Shown one piece after another: positions 7,204 to 12,673 of a stretch of DNA of 12,673 nt; position 1 is the stretch's first letter; each line of letters begins with the position of its first letter. The stretch covers positions 1-12,673 of the forward strand of contig JANMNE010000190.1 in the NCBI GenBank assembly GCA_031373785.1. Reading direction: 5' to 3'. A program made the position numbers and the translations under genes. Source of the stretch: JAENVT01 sp031373785. Lineage in GTDB: Bacteria; Actinomycetota; Acidimicrobiia; Acidimicrobiales; Ilumatobacteraceae. The notes under the pieces were generated by a model. That model had not been told where the DNA came from, searched no databases, and was given only the letters and a program-made list of their open reading frames with translations.

Positions 7204-9615
7204 CTAGCGGAAGTCGGCGAGCAGGCCCGCCCGCTCGCGGTCGATCAGCAGTTCCTGGCGCAATCTGCTGCGGATGGTGGGATAGAGACGGGTGGCCAGT
7301 TCGTCGAGCGCGTACGGATCGCCGACGATGTTCTCGACGGCGTCGTGTGCGGCTCCGGGATGTGTCGTGCCGTGCGCTGCATCGGTGTGTGCACCGGCGC
7401 CGGCGTGGGCCGCATCAGGATGCGCACCGGCGGCACCGGCGGCACCGGCGGCACCGTGTGCGCCGGCAGCGGTGTGCTGGGGTGTGAGCTGATCGTGCAG
7501 GCTGCGCTCGAAATGGCTGTCCATCCCGAGCATGGATCCGAGGAACCCGAGTTCGGTGTGGGCGATGTCTCCGGCCACTGCCTCGCCGAGGGCGCCGAAC
7601 CGACCGGACATCGTCGAATCGGTGCGCCAGTGCTCCTCGGGGTGGGCCGCTGTGCCGGCGCCGGTTCCGGTGCCTCCTGGCGCATGCGCACCTGTGCCGG
7701 TGCCTGTTGGCGAGCCTGCCCCCGCTCCCGCAGGGTGACCGGTTGCGGCTCCGGTCGGCGCGCCAGACCCGCTGGGCGTTCCACCGGGCCCGCCACCCGG
7801 GCGGGCTCCCGGCCCAGTCCCACCGCCCGGTCGCGCACCGGCACCCGTGCCCGTGGTGGGCACGCGGGTGAGAGCGGTCAACAACTCGGTCTCGGTCGGC
7901 ACGGCGTCGGTGTTGGGATCATCGAACAGGCGGTGGAAGGCGGCGTCGTAGCTCTCGTCGGGCACTTCTTCGAGCGCGGTCTCGCTTCGCGCGACCCTGG
8001 CTTCGTTGAGCTGTCGCAGGGCGATGGCGGTCTGCTCTCGCAACAGCTGCATCCGCGATTCGACCTCGTGCTCGACCCGAGCGTGGATCGCGGTCGTCGT
8101 GTTCTCGTCGAGCGAGTCGACACGTCCGTGCCCGTGCAGCGAAGACTCGTCGTTGAACTGCTGGAGTGCCGCGCTGCGCAGATGCTCCATGCGCAACTCG
8201 GTGTAGGCCTGCTGGGTCTGGTTGCGTTCGAACTCTCGGTTCTGGTTGGCCAACGAGTGCCGCTGTTCCCCCATGAACTCGTCGCTGAAACCGAACACCG
8301 AACCGGCCATGCCCAACAGATCGTTGCCGAGCCCCTGGGCGAGGTTGTTGGCGAACATTCCCGCCCCGCTCCAGTTCTCGTGCTGAGCCGCGGCGCCGGG
8401 GTGTGCAGCCGGGGCGCTCGCCGTCAGTCGCTGAGTGCCTGTTGCGGCCGTCATCGACGATGGTGGCATCGTGAAGATGATCCCGCCATTGCCGTCGGCG
8501 CGGGCCAGGCCGCTGTCGACGAGCTCGCGCATCATCTGCTTGGTCGAGGCCGTCAGCTCGTCATCAGCGGAGTCCGCGCTCGGTGGCCGGGCATGCAACA
8601 AGTCCGGTGACGGCTTCGGCGCACCACCGTCACCGCGTACGTACTGCTCGACCTGCTGAGCGTGCGCCTCGAGGGCCCGACCGGCGTCGCTTCCTTCGTC
8701 GGGTAACGGGCCGCGAACGATCTGCTGCGCGGCGTGGGTCAGCTCATGGGCCAGCGTCGCCCGCGCCGTGGGCTGGTCGAGTGGCCCGACCTCGTCGGCG
8801 ACGTGCACCTCACCATCGCGGGTGAACGCCTGCGCGTTCATCGCTCGCGCTTCGGCCGACACAGCTGGACCGCGGTGCACGAGGCGGTCGCCGACATCGA
8901 TCCCCAGCACATCGCGCATCGTGGCGCGCATGTCGCCGGGCACGGACTCCGTGGTCGGCGTCTCGGCTCGCTCGCGCTCGGCGCGCATGGCCTCGGGGAG
9001 TGGGCCGTGGTAGGCGGGCCCGAGGCCCTGACGCCGCGAGTCGGCGAGACGCGCACGGCGTGGCCCGGTGGGGCCGCCGCCGTCACTCGACTCGGCGTCG
9101 GTGGTCGGTGGCTGCGTGACGATCACGTCCATAGGGGTGGCCGGACCGGCACTCTGCTGTGCGGGCTCGCCGATCGCCAGCAGTTGCTCGACCGGCGACG
9201 GCGACAGGGAGTGCGTCTCGCGCTTGTCGGTGGCGACGGGCGAGAGCTGGCGGTGCTCGATCGCCGGCAGCGCCGATGCTTCCTGTAGCTCCGGCGTCGC
9301 ATCACCATGGTCGGACAGTGCCGGGGCAAGTACACCGCGGAACGAGCCACTCGGCGCATCCATCTGGCGCACGTGCTCGAGCCGGGCCGAACGCACCAGC
9401 ACCTGCCGGGTGGCCAATCCCTGCGCGAACGCCTGCGTGGCTGCCGTCAGTTCGATCGGTCGCCCGCCTGCCACTTTCATCAGTGGCAATGTCGCCCAGT
9501 CGCGGCGCGCCGGTGCGGCGACTGCTGGCCGCGTCGGCTCAGCGGTCGTGACCGACCCTGCATCCCCGGTCGGTGACTCGGGGGACTGGGCGTGACGGGC
9601 GAACGGCCATTTCAT
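7204..9615 (-). CDS. DUF4157 (HExxH) eCIS-associated protein, candidate cargo or assembly factor
   Basis: 803 residues. Residues 1-215 are low-complexity and rich in Ala, Pro, Thr and Arg. A DUF4157 domain covers about 220-325, with VLGIDVGDRLVHRG, AQAFTRDGEVHVAD and the putative zinc-site helix LAHELTHAAQQ (H290, E291, H294); E316 (ALEAHAQQ) is a possible third ligand. Residues about 450-545 are long, charged and helical (coiled-coil-like). Residues 584-657 and 717-758 are Gly/Ala/Pro/His-rich. The end (768-803, YALDELATRLYPTIRSRLRQELLIDRERAG..) is an Arg-rich helix of a kind I recall from other actinobacterial eCIS proteins. DUF4157 is enriched in eCIS loci. Whether it is a protease, a toxin or a loader is not settled. 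The start overlaps the DUF6760-like stop (TGATG) and has no clear ribosome site, so translation is probably coupled. It occupies the place of the tape measure in phage gene order. Confidence 0.9.
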   Translation of the reverse strand: MKWPFARHAQSPESPTGDAGSVTTAEPTRPAVAAPARRDWATLPLMKVAGGRPIELTAATQAFAQGLATRQVLVRSARLEHVRQMDAPSGSFRGVLAPALSDHGDATPELQEASALPAIEHRQLSPVATDKRETHSLSPSPVEQLLAIGEPAQQSAGPATPMDVIVTQPPTTDAESSDGGGPTGPRRARLADSRRQGLGPAYHGPLPEAMRAERERAETPTTESVPGDMRATMRDVLGIDVGDRLVHRGPAVSAEARAMNAQAFTRDGEVHVADEVGPLDQPTARATLAHELTHAAQQIVRGPLPDEGSDAGRALEAHAQQVEQYVRGDGGAPKPSPDLLHARPPSADSADDELTASTKQMMRELVDSGLARADGNGGIIFTMPPSSMTAATGTQRLTASAPAAHPGAAAQHENWSGAGMFANNLAQGLGNDLLGMAGSVFGFSDEFMGEQRHSLANQNREFERNQTQQAYTELRMEHLRSAALQQFNDESSLHGHGRVDSLDENTTTAIHARVEHEVESRMQLLREQTAIALRQLNEARVARSETALEEVPDESYDAAFHRLFDDPNTDAVPTETELLTALTRVPTTGTGAGARPGGGTGPGARPGGGPGGTPSGSGAPTGAATGHPAGAGAGSPTGTGTGAHAPGGTGTGAGTAAHPEEHWRTDSTMSGRFGALGEAVAGDIAHTELGFLGSMLGMDSHFERSLHDQLTPQHTAAGAHGAAGAAGAAGAHPDAAHAGAGAHTDAAHGTTHPGAAHDAVENIVGDPYALDELATRLYPTIRSRLRQELLIDRERAGLLADFR
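7645..7866 (-). repeat. Gly/Thr/Ala/Pro low-complexity linker in the DUF4157 gene
   Basis: Codes for residues 584-657 (GTGAGARPGGGTGPGARPGGG.. and related short units), a disordered linker between the helical middle and the second hydrophobic motif. Repeats are short and imperfect. A smaller GGCACC-type array near 7425-7456 codes for (GAA)n in the second linker. Copy number may vary between strains. Confidence 0.75.
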
Positions 9616-9776
9616 CAGATACCGGGGCCGTTGATGTTTCGGTTGATGTCACCGATCGCGTTGATGAAGGTCCGCCGCAGCGGATGCTCCATCGCCAGGA
9701 TCGATTCGAGCGGCCAGTGGAAGTAGTAAGCGACGTACGCGACCTCTTCCACCAACTGCGCGGTCGCGTACGTCAT
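9615..9776 (-). CDS. Small DUF6760-like protein, possible T part of a frameshifted assembly chaperone
   Basis: 53 residues, with the pattern EEVAYVAYYFHWPLESILAMEHPLRRTFINAIGDIN. This resembles the short eCIS protein I know as DUF6760, found right after the tail assembly gene. It is predicted to be helical: an aromatic-rich helix, a W-P-L turn, then a second helix. It has an ATG overlapping the upstream stop (ATGA) and no Shine-Dalgarno of its own apart from the G6 run. It lies in the -1 frame of the upstream gene. It could be made alone by re-initiation, or as the C-terminal part of a 195-residue frameshift fusion (see the signal at 9732-9785). That arrangement parallels phage G/GT chaperones, where the T part binds the tape measure. 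Its stop overlaps the DUF4157 start by one base. Confidence 0.85.
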   Translation of the reverse strand: MTYATAQLVEEVAYVAYYFHWPLESILAMEHPLRRTFINAIGDINRNINGPGI

Positions 9777-9785
9777 GATCCCCCC
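9732..9785 (-). promoter_or_regulatory. Candidate programmed -1 frameshift signal (slippery heptamer plus stem-loop)
   Basis: On the minus strand the upstream gene ends CCG-GGG-GGA-TCA-TGA. The heptamer G-GGG-GGA (9785-9779) is in the X-XXY-YYZ register of the zero frame. After four bases an exact 13-bp inverted repeat begins: GACGTACGCGACC (9774-9762), a 17-nt loop, then GGTCGCGTACGTC (9744-9732). Nine of 13 pairs are G-C. A -1 slip would read GGG-GGG-ATC-ATG and continue into the DUF6760-like frame. Slippery site, short spacer and strong stem are the classic parts of a -1 frameshift element. Use in vivo is inference. The stem overlaps codons of conserved residues, so part of the symmetry could be coincidence. 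Confidence 0.6.
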
Positions 9786-10201
9786 GGCGCATCTCCGCTG
9801 ATGTCGACGGCGAATCCATGCGCGCACTTGGGGCAGGCGACGTCGACACGTGTGCCGCCGTCCTGGTTGATTCGGCGGTACAGGTCTTGCAGGAACGCCA
9901 GATCGGAGGCGAACAGGTTCTCGATCACGCGGCTGTCGACTTCGGGCAGCGATCCCAAGTTGGTCACCGTCCTGGTCAGCAGGAGCACCGACAGGTACGC
10001 GGGATTCTCTCGAACCCGCGCGTCGGTCTGCGGCCAGATCTCGTCGCCGGCTGTGGCCAGTCGCATCACACCTTCGCGATGCAACTGGCCGCGATCGTCG
10101 ACGTAACCGCGAGGCAGGGTGAACGGGAACTTGGTGCTCAATGACGGCCGTTCGGCCGACGGTGCGCCGCCCATCGAACGGTCGAGCATCGGCGTGCTCA
10201 C
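9773..10201 (-). CDS. Tail assembly chaperone-like protein (tail assembly family, gp41/E-like)
   Basis: 142 residues. The segment FPFTLPRGYVDDRGQLHREGVMRLATAGDEI (25-55), followed by AYLSVLLLTRTVTNLGSLPEV and VIENLFASDLAFLQDLYRRIN (93-112), matches the 'phage tail assembly protein' that follows the tube gene in actinobacterial eCIS. I infer kinship with Mu gp41/P2 E-type tail assembly chaperones. A single CPKC pair (C123, C126) near the end suggests a half zinc site, perhaps completed in a dimer or by a partner. The start is GTG at 10201, overlapping the tube stop (GTGA). ATGs at codons 5 and 10 are alternatives, since conservation begins only near residue 20. The 3' end holds the in-register slippery heptamer before its TGA, so two products (142 residues and a 195-residue fusion) are possible. 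Confidence 0.88.
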   Translation of the reverse strand: MSTPMLDRSMGGAPSAERPSLSTKFPFTLPRGYVDDRGQLHREGVMRLATAGDEIWPQTDARVRENPAYLSVLLLTRTVTNLGSLPEVDSRVIENLFASDLAFLQDLYRRINQDGGTRVDVACPKCAHGFAVDISGDAPGGS

Positions 10202-10638
10202 GCCGCCACTCGCTGCAGGTGATCACACACGATCGTGACCGTTTCCGTCAGCACTTCCGACGACCCGGCGCGCAGGGCACCGAGCTCGATCTTGCACGGC
10301 CAGGCGTTCTCCAGGTGATAGCGAGCAACGGGCTTGCCGGAAGCGTCGAACATGACGAGCGAGCAGCTCTTGCGAGCTGCGCCCATCTCGCCGAAGCGCG
10401 CCGTCTCGTGCCACGTCCACATCTGCGGGTCCTGCGTCTGGGCTCGCTTCAAGACGATCGTCGCCAGCACTGGGTTCGATGGGATGTTCATCTGCACCAG
10501 GCCCTTCTCGCCCGACTCGACGAATTCGACCGTCTTGATCTCGGTACGGATGCCTTGCAGCTCCGAGAACGAGGCGATCTCGTAGCCGTCAACGGTGATC
10601 GAAAACCGTGCGGCGGTGATTGGACTGCTCTCAGCCAT
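10198..10638 (-). CDS. Main inner tube protein (gp19-like; Afp1-type)
   Basis: 146 residues of the T4 gp19-like tube family: ARFSITVDGYEIASFSELQGIRTEIKTVEFVESG (9-42), NPVLATIVLKRAQTQDPQMWTWHE (56-79), AARKSCSLVMFDASGKPVARYHLENAWPCKIEL (90-122) and the end ETVTIVCDHLQRV. It lies directly after the sheath, as the main hexameric tube gene does in most eCIS. The two other tube-like genes of the window are shorter-range relatives of each other and probably form adaptor rings. The ATG at 10638 has a strong AGGAG site whose bases overlap the sheath stop (TGAGGAG), with a 12-bp gap. Confidence 0.94.
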   Translation of the reverse strand: MAESSPITAARFSITVDGYEIASFSELQGIRTEIKTVEFVESGEKGLVQMNIPSNPVLATIVLKRAQTQDPQMWTWHETARFGEMGAARKSCSLVMFDASGKPVARYHLENAWPCKIELGALRAGSSEVLTETVTIVCDHLQRVAA

Positions 10639-10650
10639 TGGTCAGGCTCC

Positions 10651-12192
10651 TCATTCTTCGAGTCCGGCGCCGCCGGAGAATTGACTGATACGGAAGACGA
10701 CGAACTCGGCCGGCTTCACCGGGGCGATCCCGATCTCGACGGTCAAGATCCCGGCATCGCGATTTTCGGGCGGGTTGTTCTCCTCATCGCATTTCACGAA
10801 GAAGGCTTCACCCGGTGTGCGGCCGAACAGCGCGCCGTCACGCCACACCCTGCGAAGGAACATGGTGACGGTGCGTCGCACCGAGTCCCACAACTTCGGA
10901 TCGTTCGGCTCGAACACCACCCAGTTCGTGCCCGACAGGATCGACTCCTCGACGAAGTTGAACAGGCGGCGCACGTTGAGGTAGCGCCATTCCGGGTCAC
11001 TCGACAGGGTGCGGGCACCCCACACGCGGATGCCCTGACCGGGGAACGAGCGCACGCAGTTGACGGCGATCGGGTTGAGCTGGTCGTGCTCGCCCTTGGT
11101 GATGTTCAGCTCCAGCGAGATCGCGCCACGCACGACCTCGTTCGCCGGTGCCTTGTGCACGCCGCGGGTGTCGTCGTTGCGAGCCCACACGCCGGCCATG
11201 TGGCCCGATGGCGGAACGAAGATCGCCTTGCCCTTGGTGGGATCCATGACCTTCAGCCGCGGCCAGTACAGCGTTGCGTACTTGCTGTCGTAGCCGGCTT
11301 CGTTGACCCGCCAGTCCTTGATCTGCTGCGCGTTCAGCGACGGCGGCGGGTCGAGGATGGCGACGCGGTCGGCCATCAGTTCGCAGTGGGCGATCATCGC
11401 CAACTGCACGGCCTTGAAGCCCTCCATGTCGATCATGCCTTGCTCCAGGGCCGCAGTGAGGTCGGGGACGGCGAGCATCGTGACCTCGTCGATCGCCTCG
11501 AGGCCACCGAAGCCAGTGCGGTCCGACGAGTCACCGACGTAGTCCGCAGCCGACACCTGCATGTTGTCGGGAATGCCCGTTCCACCGGAGAGATTGATGC
11601 GCGAGTCCCGGCGCAACTCCATCGTGCCGCCACCGCGGACCTCTTCGACCGAGATCAACTTCGAGTCGGCCTTCACACGCGTTGCGACGTTGTTGGCGCC
11701 CTTGCGCAGGGTGACGTTGTCGAACGTCTCCTCGACCTTCTCGCCACGCTTCACGACCAACTTGAACTGGTCGTTGTTCTCTCCGGGCTCCGATGGGTCC
11801 GTGGTCTCGACCGTGAGGCCGTCGCCGGCCGGGCCGCTTTCCAACGCCTTGACGACCAGTCCGGCCTTGCCTTCGCCTGCGGGGAGCTCGCCGTGGGCGA
11901 CTGCGGCCTTCGCGGAATCGTCGGCGTCGTTACTTCCGATGCGGACCACGTAGGCCGCACCGCCGCCGTTGAGGAAGTACCCGTAGACCGCGTGAGCCAG
12001 GTACGACCCTTCGACGAAGTCGCCGAAGTTCTGGGTGAACTGGGTCCAGTTGGTCACGAGGGTGGGTTGGTTGGCGGGGCCCTTCTCGGCAAATCCGACG
12101 AAAGCGGCGACGGCGGTACCGACACCCTCGATCGGCTTCGAACCAGACGACACCTCCTCCATGTAGACGCCGGGCGACAAGTAGGTCGGCAT
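10651..12192 (-). CDS. Contractile tail sheath protein (Afp2-4-type)
   Basis: 513 residues. The N-terminus is diagnostic (TYLSPGVYMEEVSSGSKPIEGV, 3-24; VAAFVGFAEKGP, 28-39), as is the conserved C-terminal sheath domain: RGAISLELNITKGEHDQLNP, SFPGQGIRVWGARTLS, WRYLNVRRLFNFVEESI and the end ILTVEIGIAPVKPAEFVVFRISQ. The middle (about 100-200) is a variable outer domain. The protein polymerises around the tube and contracts on firing. It is the first gene of the operon and the only sheath in view. The ATG at 12192 is chosen over longer upstream frames because the family begins MPTYLSPGVY and an AAGGAG site lies upstream; the open frame up to 12615 runs through the divergent gene and is a GC artefact. 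Confidence 0.97.
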   Translation of the reverse strand: MPTYLSPGVYMEEVSSGSKPIEGVGTAVAAFVGFAEKGPANQPTLVTNWTQFTQNFGDFVEGSYLAHAVYGYFLNGGGAAYVVRIGSNDADDSAKAAVAHGELPAGEGKAGLVVKALESGPAGDGLTVETTDPSEPGENNDQFKLVVKRGEKVEETFDNVTLRKGANNVATRVKADSKLISVEEVRGGGTMELRRDSRINLSGGTGIPDNMQVSAADYVGDSSDRTGFGGLEAIDEVTMLAVPDLTAALEQGMIDMEGFKAVQLAMIAHCELMADRVAILDPPPSLNAQQIKDWRVNEAGYDSKYATLYWPRLKVMDPTKGKAIFVPPSGHMAGVWARNDDTRGVHKAPANEVVRGAISLELNITKGEHDQLNPIAVNCVRSFPGQGIRVWGARTLSSDPEWRYLNVRRLFNFVEESILSGTNWVVFEPNDPKLWDSVRRTVTMFLRRVWRDGALFGRTPGEAFFVKCDEENNPPENRDAGILTVEIGIAPVKPAEFVVFRISQFSGGAGLEE

Positions 12193-12392
12193 GGGTGGTA
12201 CTCCTTCGTCGGACGATACGGATCGTGCGCCTCGGGCCCGCGGCCCGTGGTTGTGTGCATCATCTGCCGCGCCTTTCTCTGCCGGAAGGTGCGGTCGATC
12301 CTCGGGTGGGGCAATGCGACGTGCACGAATGGGCAGGTCGGCGTGTCCGTTGACGTCTTTCGTCACGCCGGTGGGCGGCGGACACTTTCGTG
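12193..12392. promoter_or_regulatory. Divergent intergenic region, presumed promoters of both units
   Basis: This is the only gap of note. It must hold the promoter of the leftward eCIS operon and of the rightward DUF4255 gene. I see no convincing -35/-10 pair on either strand. TTGACG at 12350-12355 reads towards the DUF4255 gene but lacks a -10 at 16-18 bp. A small inverted repeat TCGTC-G-GACGA (12206-12216) lies next to the sheath ribosome site, and a GC hairpin sits at 12233-12247. Either could bind a regulator or shape the leader RNA, but nothing proves it. An in-frame TGA at 12351-12353 limits how far upstream the DUF4255 start can be. Confidence 0.5.
12233..12247. repeat. GC inverted repeat in the sheath leader
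   Basis: CGGGCC-CGC-GGCCCG: a perfect 6-bp inverted repeat with a 3-nt centre, about 40 bases upstream of the sheath start. It has no U-tract on either side, so it is not a good intrinsic terminator. It may be an operator half-site pair or simply GC-rich chance. Confidence 0.3.
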
Positions 12393-12673
12393 GTGATCGC
12401 AGACGCAGACCGGTCGCTCTCCAACTTCCTCGTCTCGGTGCTCGACGCGGGGACATCGGTGACCTTCGAGACACCGACCGAGGAATGGGCCAAGGCCGCG
12501 AAGCGTCCGGCGGTGTCGTGCTTCTTGCACCGCGCCGTCGAAGACATCGGTCGGCGTGCAGCGGATTGGTCCGACGAGCGAAATGCCGACGGTCGCGTCG
12601 GTGGCCGCCAGCCACCCGTGCGCCACTACCAGCTGCACTACCAGGTCAGCGCATGGGCGAAGTCGGTCGAGGA
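12393..12673 (+). CDS. DUF4255 (Pvc16/Afp16-like) tail terminator protein, N-terminal part
   Basis: Partial: 93 codons to the right edge, C-terminus missing. MIADADRSLSNFLVSVLD (1-18), the RPAVSCFLHRAVEDIGRRAADW block (38-59) and QPPVRHYQLHYQVSAWAKSVE (73-93) match the DUF4255/Pvc16 N-terminal family, in which such a start is usual and the end reads 'P..LhY.vtAwa'. Afp16-type proteins cap the tube and sheath at the end away from the baseplate and set the stopped length. The start is GTG: an in-frame TGA at 12351-12353 excludes long extensions, and only GTGs at 12390 and 12393 fit; 12393 gives the family-like MIADxDRSL. It is transcribed away from the rest of the eCIS genes. Genes such as the AAA+ ATPase may follow beyond the edge. 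Confidence 0.88.
   Translation, partial: MIADADRSLSNFLVSVLDAGTSVTFETPTEEWAKAAKRPAVSCFLHRAVEDIGRRAADWSDERNADGRVGGRQPPVRHYQLHYQVSAWAKSVE

Noticed and set aside
7425..7456. Simple-sequence contingency locus (GGCACC-type repeats)
   Set aside because: Only a few imperfect copies in an Ala/Gly linker, all in multiples of three; changes would not switch the gene off.
12233..12247. Intrinsic terminator
   Set aside because: The stem is only 6 bp and no T-run follows on either strand; it lies between divergent starts.
12350..12378. Sigma-70 promoter with TTGACG -35 for the DUF4255 gene
   Set aside because: The matching -10 position is GC-only and lies too close to the start codon.
10141..12396. 751-codon open frame on the plus strand
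   Set aside because: Antisense to sheath and tube genes; composition is a codon-bias shadow and there is no ribosome site or family match.

Overview
The window holds most of the structural operon of an extracellular contractile injection system (eCIS, a phage-tail-like particle of the Afp/PVC/Streptomyces-CIS kind). The DNA is visibly very GC-rich, with G or C at most third codon positions, several GTG starts and heavy use of TCG, GTC and GAC codons. The protein set (single sheath, LysM protein, zinc-ribbon protein, DUF4157, DUF6760-like and DUF4255 proteins) fits a high-GC actinobacterium. An acidimicrobial lineage (Ilumatobacter-like) is only a guess.

Layout: twelve genes run leftwards on the minus strand from about 12192 to beyond base 1, and one gene runs rightwards from 12393 beyond the right edge. 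In transcription order the minus-strand genes are: tail sheath; inner tube protein; tail-assembly-chaperone-like protein; a 53-residue DUF6760-like protein; an 803-residue DUF4157 (HELTH) protein; two further tube-family proteins; LysM protein; VgrG/gp5-gp27-like spike; gp25; baseplate J (TIGR02243-like); tail protein I (TIGR02242-like); and a zinc-ribbon protein with a long Pro-Gly repeat tail cut by the window edge. Gaps are at most 23 bp and many junctions are 1-4 nt overlaps (ATGA, GTGA, TGATG), so this looks like one co-transcribed, translationally coupled operon. The divergent gene on the right encodes a DUF4255 (Pvc16/Afp16-like) tail-terminator protein. The roughly 200 bp between the two units is the only real non-coding stretch.

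How the parts fit: gp25, baseplate J, tail protein I, the LysM protein and the spike form the baseplate. The tube-family proteins form the hollow inner tube and its adaptor rings. The sheath surrounds the tube and drives it on contraction, and the DUF4255 protein should cap the far end. No PAAR tip, second baseplate wedge protein, tape measure, AAA+ ATPase or tail fibre is visible here; they may lie outside the window.

The most interesting signal is at 9732-9785. A G-GGG-GGA slippery heptamer, in the correct reading register, is followed after 4 nt by a perfect 13-bp inverted repeat with a 17-nt loop. It lies exactly where the assembly-chaperone gene meets the -1-frame DUF6760-like gene. This has the layout of a programmed -1 ribosomal frameshift, as in the G/GT tail-assembly chaperones of long-tailed phages, and would give a 195-residue fusion. 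Other points of interest are the DUF4157 protein sitting in the tape-measure position with a duplicated hydrophobic motif, the exact 39-bp repeats in the zinc-ribbon gene, and a 10-codon mini-ORF bridging two baseplate genes.
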